Below are positions 23,451 through 36,261 of a DNA stretch of 64,000 nucleotides, one piece after another. Source of the stretch: Adineta vaga. Lineage: Eukaryota > Rotifera. The position numbers and the translations under genes were made by a program. The notes under the pieces were generated by a model. That model did not search any database, had not been told where the DNA came from, and was given only the letters and a program-made list of their open reading frames with translations. Location: assembly GCA_021613535.1 (NCBI GenBank), contig CP075492.1, positions 8,742,001 through 8,806,000 on the forward strand, given 5' to 3'. How positions within the stretch are numbered: the stretch's first letter is position 1; the number at the start of each line of letters is the position of its first letter.

Positions 23451-26339
23451 ATGAGTTCGGCAACACCTGGCCATGCATCAACGCCCTTACTTGGAAATAA
23501 GAAATCACTCTCACCTAGTACCAGTTCAACATTAGGAGTAAATATTGATAAGAAGCGAACAACATCTGAAGAGGATATATCTTATATTACATCAGCACCA
23601 TTAGCTAGAAAATCATCAAGTGGTTTTAATTATCAAACATTAGAAGAAACATCACCATTGAATCAAGCAAAACATCTAACGAAATCATTAGTTCGTTCAC
23701 ATAGTTCTACCAATGCTGAACTTAGTTATCATTTACGACAATTAAGAAATCTAAGTAAACGTAAAACAACATTTAGTGAAGATTTTCGAAATAATAACAA
23801 CAATAATAACGATGATCGCATTCATTTAACATCGTCAAATTTGAAAATTATATGTAATGAAAATGGTGACGATTCAATACATTCAACCATTGAACTTCAA
23901 ACGATTGAAACTAGTATTGAATTACCTGCTGCATGGAAACCAGCAATGCAACAAGTGACTATTCAAAGAGATGCATGGGATCATAAAATTGAATTTCTTC
24001 TTGCGGTTATTGGTTATGCAGTTGATTTGGGTAATGTTTGGCGTTTTCCAACAACTGTTTATATGAATGGTGGTGGAGCATTTTTCATTCCATACTTTAT
24101 TCTTCTTATCTTTGGTGGTTTACCACTTTTCTAGTATGTAGAATATTCTTTATAATAATTGAGATTTCATTCTTATCTTGTAGTATGGAACTTGCACTTG
24201 GTCAATATCATCGATCAGGTGTATTTACGATATGGAAACATGTAAGATAGTAAATTTCATTTTTATCATTATTTTGCTGTTTAATAGATTTGTCCATTGG
24301 TCAAAGGTATCGGTTGGGCAACGGTCATAATTAATTTTATGACGGCAATGTTTTACAATACAATTATTTCATGGGCTGTCTATTATCTCGTTGTGTCATT
24401 TAAAGGATTCGTAGATGATTTACCATGGAAACGATGTAATCATCCTTGGAATACTCATTGTTGTATAGCAGCAGACGTTGGAGAATATCAATATTCATCT
24501 CTATTAGCAAATTTAACAATAACAAATACAACAACACCATCATCATTAATAACAACGAGATCACCTGTGAAAAATTGTACACGGTTAATCTATTCCACAG
24601 AAGAATATTTCTAGTAAGATATTTCTTTTCCTATCGTAAATTATGATTTATTAATTCCATTTTAGTCGAGCTCTTCAAGAAGTAGATAAAGCTGATGGAT
24701 TTGAAAATTTGGGAAAAGTTAAGTGGGAACTTGCCGTTAGTCTTCTGGGTGTATTTGTCATTGTCTATTTTGCACTTTGGAAAGGAATTAAAAGTTCAGG
24801 AAAGGTTTGTTTTGTTTTCTATAATTTCGTACTGTTTGATTTAGGCTTATTTCTCTTAGGCTGTATGGATTACTGCTATTGCTCCGTACGCTGTTTTATT
24901 TATTCTTTTAATTCGTGGTATCACATTATCTGGTTCATCGATTGGCATTCGATATTATTTGGAACCAAAACTAGAATTATTGAAGAATTTCTCGGTTGGA
25001 ATAACTTTTTCTCTACAATGAAATAAGATGTCTTTCTTTTCTGCTCAGATATGGAATGCGGCTGCTACACAAATCTTTTTCTCACTTGGTCCTGGCTTTG
25101 GAGTACTCATAGCTTTATCATCGTACAATAAATTTCATAACAATTGCTATCGGTATTAAAATCTCTCTCTTGTTTTATAATATTTTTGATAAATTTTGTT
25201 TGATAGAGATGCATTGATAACAAGTACAATCAATTGTGCAACATCAATTCTCTCAGGTTTTGTTGTTTTCGCAACACTTGGACATATGGCTTTTATTTCG
25301 AAGAAAACTATTGAACAGGTTATTGAAGATAAAGGTATGTAAAGTATGATTTCTTTTTCAATATTTCCATTATGAGAATTTCAGGTTCGGAATTGGTCTT
25401 TATTGTTTATCCACATACGATTGCATTGATGAATTGGTCAACAATATGGGCTATTCTTTTCTTCTTCATGGTAATTACATTAGGTATAGATAGTACAGTA
25501 AGTAACTTAATCGATTCCCCAAAATGAGAAATATATTGATATGAAAACAAATCTAGTTCGGTGGTCTTGAATCAATCATCACTGGTTTATGTGATGAATT
25601 TCCAGATATATTTGGACGACGTCGTCCATTATTCGTTCTGGGTGTACTTACTATATCATATTTAGGTGCATTACCCACATGTACTTATGGTGGTGATTAT
25701 ATTGTGACATTGATGAATGAAATAGCCGTTGCTCCCGCCCTTCTTCTTGTCGTTTTTGTTGAATGTATTGCTGTCTCATGGTTTTATGGTAAACAGAAAG
25801 CAATTGAATGATCAATGAAATAAATAATGTATCAATTTCTCTAGGTGTCAATCGATTTTCATGGGATATCAAAGCAATGATTGGAACAAGACCATCATTA
25901 TTTTGGAGAGTTGTTTGGTATCTTGTTAGTCCTATGTTTTTATTGGTAAGAATTCATTCTTATTCGAACTATTCCTATACTTATCTCATATAGATAATCT
26001 TCTATATCGCAATGGATAATTTTCTCTTTGGTACAATTTTAATTAAGAAAACAAATTTACGAGATTTACCTGTACATGTTCAAATATGGTCATATCTTAT
26101 GGTATTCGTGCCAATGCTATGTATTCCGGCGTATGCTATTTATAAATTAATCGTTACACCAGGAAAAACATTTGATGAGGTAAAAAAGACTTTAGTTAAA
26201 TGACTAGAAAGTTTTTTTTTATTGTTCTCTATTGTAGCGTCTTCAACGAGCAGTTAAACCTGAAGAACCATTATTTGATCTTATTCGTTCTCGATCAACT
26301 GGCGAACAACAACAACAGGAGAAAACTGACGCTCTCTAA
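23451..26339 (+). CDS. SLC6 Na+/Cl--dependent neurotransmitter transporter, monoamine (SERT/DAT) type
   Basis: Twelve exons: 23451-24133, 24184-24241, 24288-24613, 24666-24804, 24860-24994, 25049-25152, 25207-25334, 25385-25497, 25557-25788, 25845-25945, 25994-26179, 26238-26339; 768 aa. TM1 holds [13 protein letters not shown]; the Asp (about residue 192) is the amine-binding residue seen only in monoamine transporters. '[19 protein letters not shown]' and 'KGIGWA' follow. The large extracellular loop has [14 protein letters not shown] and N-glycosylation sites. TM6 is [20 protein letters not shown], and TM8 is LGIDSTFGGLES with Na+ site residues. Unusual: a ~170-residue Ser/Thr-rich N-terminal tail. 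The ATG at 23451 is the first in frame, and AATAAA lies at 26430. Serotonin versus dopamine cannot be decided. Confidence 0.9.
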
Positions 26340-27022
26340 CTATTAAATTTATTGTCGTCTCTATTTATACAAAATTTTTTGTGCGTTGTTTTGTAACAGG
26401 AAAATGTATCCATAAATATAGTTTGAGCTAATAAACCATGTGTGTCCCTTACATGTACTAATTAAAAAGATTTTCTTTCTATCATCATCGATATGAACTA
26501 ATATTACTTATTCATTCGAGATTTTGATGATATATACATTTGATAAGAACAGAAATGAATGATCATCAAGAGAGAACGAACAAAATCATATACGTGCTAC
26601 TAGTGAAGTAGTTGATAAGAATAAGTATGATAGCTATAAAAACAATGTACATGTTTTGAATAGACAAATGTTTATACTATATATTTAACAAAACGTGATA
26701 TTTCTTTTTCATGTAAATAGAAAGTCATAAATAGATTGAATTTTCATCAGACATCACGTCTTATTATATTCATCAAAATGATCTCAATAGTCTAGTAAAG
26801 TAAGGAACCAGAAGAAAACGTCATTGTTTCATTTCATTGATTACGAATGTTTTAAAAAGACAAAAAAATCAAATAGTATATATACATCAGAAAAGAAAAA
26901 AAGATCGAGCACGATAAGTACGAAATGAGTAAGAAAAAAAAGAAGAAATTAATTGGAATGTGTATACATCAAGAGTAAACAACGGCTACAAAAGAAGAAA
27001 AAAGAAAAGAAAGAGAAGAGAT
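26340..27022. other. convergent 3' region
   Basis: This lies between the SLC6 stop and the PAR-6 stop. It has AATAAA at 26430-26435 on the plus strand and A-rich sequence near 26.9 kb. No coding exons are seen. Confidence 0.6.
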
Positions 27023-28024
27023 TCATAATTTTAACACGGACGGTGTCTTTTGTAAATGCGAATCATTTGAACGTGAATGATTATGTTGATGATGATCACC
27101 AACTTCATCATCACTTATTTGAGATTCATTAGGATTTTGTCGTACAGATGACATGGGACTTGCTGACGATGAAACTGTACGTTTCAAATTAAATGTATCA
27201 TTTTGTGGTCGTACAGTAATGATTAAATTATGACTATTCGCAACCATCATATCTGTAACTTGATCGAGTGTTTTTCCGCTTACTTCAATTCCATTAACTT
27301 CAATAATTTCATCTCCAACTTGTAATAAACCTGTTGATTCAGCTAAACCACCAGCTAGTAGACGTGAAATGAAAACACCGGGAACATTTTCTACACCATT
27401 TGGTCCATATTTAATAGCGATGCCGTCACGTATATAAAAACCTAGTGGTTTACTTTCTTTATATCGATGTAATTTGACGCGACGATAAGAAACTGGTAAA
27501 ATTTCTACATCAATTATTGATGAAACAAGACGAAAATCAGGTTGTAATTCAATATTGCGTTGCGGTGATGCATTTGTTTTATCTGAAGATGGATGAATAA
27601 GTGAAGAGATTTGATCGGAAATTTTCTTTCGTTTTCGTAAAGAATCCGTTGTATATTGATAAGATTCACCTAGACAAAAAGAAAACAACAAATAACGTAA
27701 GAATTCTTTTGTCATCAAACCTTTTCGTTGTACGAATATTCTTAATAGACCTGTCGTAACACGTAGAATATGTTCGATGATTGAATCATTATTGATAGAA
27801 AGAAGTTCACCATCTTTATCAAGATAAGTGATATGAAATGAAATGTTTTGAAGATGATGTAGTTCTTCGATTAAATGATGAAAATCATCAAATTTGATTG
27901 GATTTTTTCGATCGAGTTCAAAGCGACGAAATTCCGCACCGAACTATAGATAATCAAATACATTGAAGTACAATACAATGTTAGGAAAACTTACCTTGCT
28001 TTTCACTTCAAGTAGTGACAACAT
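27023..28024 (-). CDS. PARD6: PAR-6 polarity protein
   Basis: The cell-polarity scaffold linking aPKC, CDC42-GTP and PAR-3 at the cell cortex. Exons 27995-28024, 27721-27943 and 27023-27669 give 299 aa. The N-terminus 'LEVKSKFGAEFRRF' and the acidic OPCA loop 'DKDGELLSI' (about 52-60) form the PB1 domain that binds aPKC. The semi-CRIB lies at about 129-143 (DFRLVSSIIDVEILP). The PDZ domain spans about 147-240, with the PLGFYI carboxylate loop, 'VPGVFISRL' and 'QVGDEIIEVNGIEVSGKTLDQVTDMM'. The tail is Ser/His-rich. The tiny first exon carries only ten codons. It follows the Tudor gene on the same strand. Confidence 0.96.
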
Positions 28025-28559
28025 TTGCCAATCGAATATGTTGACAATGCACCGATGAGTGTTCGTTTCGTTGACAAAAATAAGTAAACAATTGAAAAGA
28101 AGAGAAGAGAAGAGCGTGTGCAATGCAGGTATGTTGTGTTCTATTTTATAATTGGTAAGACAGGTTAAATAGATAGATGGCAGTGTAGTTCATTATAGTT
28201 CGATACATATTGATCGCTCTTTTCGGTTCGGTTAGAAACAAAAAAACTGAGTAGAGCTCATTTATCATATCTTGAAAGATTACAGTGATGACGTGAGCTA
28301 TCGTTTGTTAACAAATTACTATCTGTGAATAGGAACTCTAATGTGCATTTCTTCAAATCTTTCACATTTATATTTTTCTGGTTCATACCAAGAAACTAAA
28401 TCAAACAGAAAGGACAAGAAAAACATGATGAACTTAAAAAAAAGACAAAGTTTGTAGAAACACACATGCACAGCTTTTTGACTAGAGTGTACTCTATTTT
28501 TTGTTTAGTTCACTCACTACATCAAAGAAAAAGCTAAAGAAGTATTAGAAAAAAATATA
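28025..28559. other. PAR-6 promoter / Tudor gene 3' flank
   Basis: About 530 bp without coding exons between the PAR-6 start and the stop of the upstream Tudor gene (both minus strand). Confidence 0.55.
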
Positions 28560-31500
28560 TTATTGTTGTGAACGAAAATGTTTATTAATTGAATGTCCAC
28601 TTGTTGGTTGAATTCGATGACTTTGTTGTTGTTGTAATTGTGCTAATTGTTCACTTGGTGTTAAATGGCCATAATCATTTGGTTGTTTAAAACCAGCTGA
28701 TACAAATTGCATTGGTTGTCGAGTTGTTGATGTTGATAGTGGTGGTGGTGGCGGTGGAATAGTTACACCACTTGATTTCTTTATTGATCCTGGCTTTGGC
28801 ACCATTGATGACATTTGACTATATTCCGAACCACTACCATAACCAATAATACCGGGTAATACGGGTTGAAGATGTCGAACAGGTGCTTCATTATTGATTG
28901 TTGGTTGAGAATAACGTTGGTTTGTTGGTAGACGATTGATTGGTGCAGATGGCATAGGTTTTGTTAATTCAGATGATTTATTTGAATGATGAAGTGTTTT
29001 CCAGAACGCTTCAAATGAAACAAGTTCACTATCGACATATTCAACTAATTGTACTAAATTTGGTTCTAAATAGATTACAATAGAATAGATTGTGTTTTTT
29101 TTTGTTAGAAATCATCAAATTTAGAAACTGTAGTTTTCTATCTAATCGATTATTTACCATGTGTTTTTTTCGCATATAAAATCTTATCACGTATTTTCTT
29201 TTTAAATAAATCTTTATCTTGTGATGTCCACGGATAATCTGCATCGAAACCATCTAGACGGCATGGATACGCTTGAAGTGGTAAATCAAGAAATCGTGTA
29301 TGTAATGGTCGCATGGTATTCGTGCCCAATTCACGTACTTCACCTTGATCAATAAATTGAATCTTAGATTAGAAAATCATAATCCATTATTGTTCTGCAT
29401 ACTGAAAAGATAAGTAAAGAATATAAACATACCCACGCAAAATTTGTTGCTGGTTTAAATTCTAAAACACGTGCACGATACCAATGTGATTGATAACGAA
29501 CAGCTACCATTTGACCACGACAGAATGAAGCAGCTGTTGATATGCCACGACGTTGTTCAGTTGCATAGAAATCTCTTTCAAACACAAAAATAAATGATCG
29601 TTTATTTATAGAACAATTTCAACAAGGTATATTTACGCCATATTTCGATGAAGATCATTGAGCATTACATTGGGTTCAATATGATCTGGATATGGAGCAG
29701 CTAGAAAGAAATCACTAGATTTCATGACAGGAGAAAAATGAATACATACGTTCATTGCCTTGGCCAAGTGAATTATCAATACCAAATGGATATCGAACGA
29801 AGAATTCACCAGCTGATTTCACATGAGTCACTTCTACTGCATACCAATGTCGTGGTTCTGGTTCAATTACAGGTGGACAATATGGTAAATTTTCTATATA
29901 TGTATATTCAATGAATAGAAATTAGTTCTATTTATATTTTTATATACCTTCGTTTTCTGGTAAAGGCAATGGTTCGATGTTTGTTGGATTTATATTTGAA
30001 TTATTGATCGATTGTTTTTGTGGTTGTTCATATCGAACATCGACTGGATTTCTTTCGATAAACACTGACGAAGTCGTTTGTGGTTGAGTATAATTTCTTT
30101 GAGATTCAATATATTGCCGAACTCGTTGTGTTTTAAATCCATTTACATCATTCATTGCATCATTAGCAATACGAATACGTTCCATATATGTCGTATCAGG
30201 TATTGCAAGTTTCTTTTCGATTAATTGTTCATTTAAAGAAATCAATGATATATTCGTATCGTATAATATAATTGGCAATGGTGGATCGCCGAGTCTATGG
30301 AAGAAATTTTTTTTTGAATTGACTAGAATTTTTTTTTATAAATTACTTGATCGAACGTATTGATGCACTTAAGGAATAGAATCGAAATGTTTTAAAACCT
30401 TTTCCACCAACAAAACGATTCATGAGATTAATTGCTTCACGTGCCCAATCATCATTTGTCGATTGTATCGAAGCTAATGTACATTTAATTGCTTGTGGTG
30501 AATAGATTTGAAATTCTGGTATAAGTTCATAGATTGATGAGTCTTGAATTGTTAAATATTCACCAAAATCGAAACAAAGCACTAATAATGTTTTACGTTC
30601 ACGATCATGATTGATAATTTGAACACGATAAAAACGTTGATCACGAGTATTTCGTGCAACACCTAACGTATTGACAGAGAAATTTTTCAAACGTGTCATA
30701 CGATCACACGAAATTCGCTCAAGATAAGTTTCATTGACATCGTTATAGATTTGTTCAAAATTGTTTTTTTCAGATAGTTGTATGAAAAAATGGGATGGTG
30801 ATGTTAGAGAAGTAATCGTACATGAACCGATATTATCAACTAAATTTAAACTTGTTGCTGGAAGATTAGTTGAACGTGAAATTCGACCAGATAAACTTGC
30901 TGATGTTTTAACCTATAGAAAGGAGAAATAAAATTGTATATTATACATTATTCAAATCAGAGATAAAATCATTAAAATGGTTTATTTTTTCATTTTATTG
31001 CTACATTGTGTTTTGAGATCAATTTATATTCCTACCCCATGATCTTGTTTTATTGCAGTGGACATATTAGAATGATGGACTGGTTGTCTTTGAGGAATAT
31101 TAGGATTTGTTGCATGTTGTAGAACTAAATAAAGCAAAATGCAGATTCAATCAGTAATGATTCTCTGATAAATCAATTCTATGAACGAACTTTCTTTAGG
31201 TAAATTATAAGCAGCATAATCATTAAGATCAAGACGAGGACCAACAATTTGTACAATTTCACCAAGTGATGCTCGTCGACCATGACGTAAGGAAATTAAT
31301 GTTTCAGCAACATCCTACAAAAAGAAATTTCTTCAATTTCTCTCCTCATTCCTTTTCATCCTAACCGTATGTTCATCAATTGTAAGTTGTACAAAATACA
31401 TCGGCCTAAAATATTAAATCTATTTCCATGAATTTCATGCACTTTAGTTTACCATTGTAAAGTTGGTTGTCCAATAATTCGTACATCAAGTGGTTTTGTT

Positions 31501-32981
31501 AATGTATCTTCATGAAATTTGAAACTTGCTTTTTTCGTCCATGAACTATTATTATCACCATTGACTGGTAATAACTAAACAAAATAAAAGTTAACAATTC
31601 AATACAATGCCGATCAAATCTTCAACTTCAAGTGCAGCACAAATTGCTTGTGCAGGTAAACGAGCAAATGCTGGATCAAGTGGACGTAATTCATTAATAT
31701 GTCGTTCTTCATTATTACCATAATCAAGATAAACAAGTTCAACCGATGTATCTAGTAAAGAAATCTACATAAATTCTAACAAGATAAAATCGAATAACAT
31801 ACCAGAACTATATCGTTTAATTCGTGCACGATACCATCGATTATCAACAGAATAACGAGCTGCACAACAACTCATTTCCATCGGCTTATAAGGTTTAACT
31901 GGTGGATCAGTTGTTGTATAATAATCACTGAAAGTAAGACGATATGAATACAATCTATACGGGAAAAAAACACTTTACTTCATGCTTTGAGCAAGTTTTT
32001 CAAGATCATGTGTAAATAATGTGTTTTGTACGAAGAAATACGATGGATTAACAGCAATAGAAACAAGTGCTTGAAAATCTTCACCAACATTTAATAAAGG
32101 AGTTTCAATTTCAACTAATGGTGATGCTAAAAGAATGAAAAATACTTTGAATTTTCATTATAACGATGTTTCACTTACGTTGATTGTTTGTAATATCCTC
32201 GCTTTGCTCATCATCATCTTCTACTTCATCATCATCATCATCATCATCTTGATAAGCATTCGAAACTAATGGTACTTGTTGTATAATAGGTACTGGTATA
32301 ACATTTTGTGTTTGTGCTTTATTTTTCATTCGAATATCTTCAGCAGGATAATGTAATGCTCGATCCATATTTCCATTTTCAGTTTTTGATAATGTATTCA
32401 TTTTGTCTTTCGTTATTATATTATTTTCAATTCGATTTGACAGTTGAGGATGAATAATATCTGTTTTCATTGATCGAATTTTTTCTTCTTGATATTTATT
32501 ATATTTATCAAGTGCTGTTTTAAAATCTTGTCGAATACCATGTGCAGTTGTTTGAAGATCTAATTGTAAGGAGAAGAAAAAAAAAGTAATAATTTGTAAT
32601 CTATTCAAATATATTACTTTCAATAGCACTAAATAATATTTCAATATCATGTTCAATTTTTTGAAAAACTTCCGACATATTTTCGTTGGATGTCATTTCA
32701 TGTCCATTGGTATGATCGTAATCAATTCCAGCACGAATTATTTGCAAGCGCATATGATTTCGTTCTTTATATGGTAAACAAAGCCATGATCTTAATCCAT
32801 CTTCATTTAAATCAAAAAATTCACCAATAGCTGGATCAAATAATTGAATAATATGAGTACGAAAATCGAATGTTCTCGGTAATTTCTCATGTAAATATTT
32901 ATATATTGTATCTAACGATGGATTATCCGATAATTTGATCTGAATTTGTTCTCCATCGTAGATAATTGTTGTATTGATCAT
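28560..32981 (-). CDS. multi-Tudor-domain protein (three extended Tudor domains)
   Basis: Sixteen phase-consistent exons: 32618-32981, 32179-32559, 31979-32126, 31803-31927, 31627-31751, 31453-31574, 31366-31405, 31191-31314, 31036-31124, 30347-30912, 29948-30294, 29750-29893, 29637-29700, 29433-29574, 29158-29362, 28560-29065; 1163 aa. Extended Tudor domains lie at about 255-445 (RWYRARIKRYSS ... VYLDYGNNE), 506-730 (QRFYRVQIIN ... FDFGEY) and 815-1010 (HWYRARVLEF ... FIDQGE). Such modules bind symmetrically dimethylated arginines, typically on Piwi proteins in germ granules. The N-terminal ~85 residues form an unrecognised small domain, followed by a helical linker and an Asp/Glu run. The C-terminus is Gln/Pro-rich. 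No LOTUS, MYND or helicase domain is seen, so the exact TDRD orthologue is unclear. Confidence 0.88.
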
Positions 32982-33497
32982 AATTTTGATTGAACGTTGA
33001 TATATAGAGTGAATGAACTTTTAGTTTTTGACGATAACGATCGATTTCAATTCAACGACTTTTCTCTTCCTCTATGATAATAAAAATTTTTATCACGTAT
33101 TTATTATAGCTTTACTTATTGAACGAAAGGATATATGTATGATAGGTTTTAATCGAAGATGGCAGTAGTTAATGGATAAGAACAAAACGAAACTAAAGCC
33201 TAATGTTAGAAAGAAAAAATTACCCATTTTTCTTAGTAACAAGAAAAACGATGTGTTGAAATTCTTGATCAGGTATTCGTATGTACAAAAGTCATTCAAC
33301 AGATTTTACATCTCTACAATGCCACAACAACAGATTAAAGACTATAAAAACTTTGTTAGACGATTACTTCTCTTTTCATAATCCATTTTGAAAGAATTGA
33401 ATAGTTTTGAAAAACTAAATTAGCATTTTAAAATGCCTTTCTGCATGCTTTATTGAAAAATATACATATAACAGAGAACAGAAATAGGTCGATTTTT
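32982..33497. other. Tudor gene promoter / MED17 3' flank
   Basis: About 515 bp without coding exons. A minus-strand AATAAA (plus tttatt near 33450) lies shortly past the MED17 stop. Confidence 0.55.
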
Positions 33498-36068
33498 TTA
33501 TTGTACTTTTTCTTCATGTAAAACACTGGCAATGAACATTTCAAATTTTTGTAATGTTGAAATTCCACAATGATCATCTAAATTAATTGAGTCATATTTG
33601 ATTCCTCGTGATCCACCTGTTCTTTCATTCGAATCATCATCCATAACTGTATCATCATGTTGATCTCGACGTTTTCGTACAGCGACTTGCAATTGTAAAT
33701 CATCACCGATACGTATTCCGATTGATCTACAACAAATAAGATCATAGGAGAAAACCTTTGTGGAGAACGCAATTTTCTTACGTTGATATTTGTGAATGAT
33801 CAAGTTGAGCACTAAATTGGATTTCTGTTAATCGACCTACAGTTGGTGCTAATGTACTACCAACAACTGACCAACCGAAGATTTTTGCTAATGTACATGC
33901 TAATGTAAATTTAAAATATGCAATCTAAAATATAGATTTATTTAATTAAACAGATAATTGATTTGTTTTAAATTTACTTGATTAATAAAAAATCGTTGTA
34001 CTTCTTCAACGTGATGTTGAAATTCAACTAAATGAGATTTATATTGAATTTTAACTTGACGTTCTTCAATTTGAAACATATAAGACCATCTAATAAGAAT
34101 ATTTAACATGAAAAGAATGTTTTTCTTCTAGTCATAGAGATCAATACTTACCGACACAATGCATCATAACCAGGTGAAATTAAATGAACACGTCCTTGTG
34201 TAGATGTTGTTGAACTAAAAGCACTAATATTAACCACCATTGTTATATCAGAAGTTGAGGATAAATTATCTAATAATTCTAAAATTCTAGAACAAATCAA
34301 ATACAGAAGTTTTGAAATATTTCAAAGAGACATTTTCTAACCGTGCTCGAATAACTTGATGTTGTGCAAGTTCAATGATTGTCTGCAAAATTGTTTTATT
34401 TTCACTGATAGATTTTAATTGATTGTAATTAAACGCATTTACACCAGCAATTCGTCTCAATGCCGGAACACCTAAAGAATAAATGTTCGTCGAGAATATT
34501 CCGAATAGTTTATTATTACCTAACATCAATGTACTAGGTTTTAATTGTGAATAGTGAAAATTACGAAAAAATTGTTGACGTAATAGAGCACATAGGGAAT
34601 ACTCCAAGAGACCAATATGTGCACCCTACATTGATAAGAATTGAATAGATATATTCTAAAATATGCTTTTATTTCTTACGGAAAGATTGGATTCAGTATC
34701 GATAGTTGGATCAAATTCAGTAGAACGTAATAAACTGATTGTCATCATCACATCGGAAAGAATCTAAAATGAATACTAAGCCTTTGATTTGCGTTCAAAA
34801 AAAAAAGGAAATCGAATTTACTTACCCAACATCGTATGGAATTTCTCATCACCGTCGGTTGAATGATATTTGTAATATCTGATGCTTCTCGACAAAGCTA
34901 AACGAAAAAAAAGAAAATCATCTTTTACATACGTCAATTCTTTCATAATTTACTTGTGCAAAAAGTTCTTTTAAAAATAAAGTTCGTTGTGCATTTTCTA
35001 AGATTGTATCATAACTATTTTCTTGTATATTCATCATTGAATCATTTGCCATCATGTTCGAATAAGTTCGAAGTAGAACTTGTCCATCTTCTACAATTAA
35101 GAAATGAATCTTTCTATTCATTATTCTCATTCAGAGATATTACTTGTTTCAATATCAATTTTTAATATAACTCGAACTTGTAATTCTTCAGGTATGATAA
35201 CTTCAATTGAATTATTCTGTGTTCGTTTATGACTATCGGCTTTTGCTACTTCAAATTGCATTTTAATTGGATATAATGAACCAGCTAAAGAATAGAAATC
35301 ATCATGAGTAAGATTCTTTTTTTCATTGATAATTTGAACAAACCTGATCGAAATGATAAATCACCGAGATATCGATTTGTATTATTCTGTTTTCGTATTT
35401 TCCATCGTTGCCTTAAATTTGATAATTGAACATGAAAATTTTCTAAATTTCCACTTGTTGTATTAATAATTTTCATAAAACGTTCGTAAGATGATAGAAG
35501 TACATCCGATGCTTGTCGTGCACTTGTTCGTTTTGAAATCCAAGATTTCTGTAAAATATCTTGACTAAGTCGCATATTTTCTCGTTGTTGACGACTATTT
35601 GGACCATCTTCCATATCTGCTACATTTGTAAATAGATTAAAATAACGACGACTCATAACTAATGAAAGTATATCATGTAATGCACAAATTTCAATATGAG
35701 CTTGTCTATACGAAAGATGTGAAGTATGAAATTAATGATGAGAAATGAATTCTTTTTTTACTTCATTTGTTCGAAGTAATTTGTGAATGCATTTTTTCCT
35801 CCATTAACTATTCGACGTTCTTCATCAGTTGGATTATCGACTGAATCTTCCGAACGAAGATCATTAAGTTCCATTCGAGATAGAATTTTCGTAAAATGAT
35901 CAGACATCGATTGAGTTCTATGAAAACAAAACAATCAAAATCAAAAGATTATCATATAAGTTTACACATTACTTACGATTTAACTTTCTCGCCATCAAGT
36001 GTATACTCATAGACACTCGGTTCCAAGCAAGGTTCAATAGTAACATTTGTTGAAAGTGGTTCAGCCAT
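33498..36068 (-). CDS. MED17: Mediator complex subunit 17
   Basis: A head-module subunit of Mediator, needed for RNA polymerase II transcription. Exons: 35977-36068, 35762-35917, 35344-35705, 35144-35284, 34954-35090, 34826-34897, 34680-34763, 34342-34625 (with a likely 48-nt in-frame intron starting after LKPSTLML), 34152-34286, 33978-34089, 33782-33924, 33498-33726; about 632 aa against ~651 in human. Diagnostic matches are 'LRQRWKIRK', 'YLGDLSFRSAGSLYP', 'LFLKELFAQLCREA', the long helical middle with 'AQHQVIRAR', and the C-terminal 'FEMFIASVL'. The start MAEPLSTN lies only 193 bp from the divergent GCP4 start, so the two probably share a bidirectional promoter. Confidence 0.92.
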
Positions 36069-36261
36069 ATTTTATAGTTTGAAGGTAGAAGAAAATCATA
36101 AAACTAAATAGTTTTTTCTTTGTTATTTTCGACAGAAATGTTCATTGGTTACTTTCATTGGACAAATCATAGTGCACTCGTCGACCATCGCTACGTGCAA
36201 TTATATTGTAACCAATAAACGCGACGATTCAAAAGAATCAGTTTTGATACATACAGGTAAT
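36069..36261. promoter_or_regulatory. putative bidirectional promoter MED17 / GCP4
   Basis: 193 bp separate two divergent start codons. A reading frame opens at 36145 and joins the GCP4 frame, but it has no ATG and no similarity to GCP4, so I treat it as leader. No TATA box is obvious. Confidence 0.45.
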
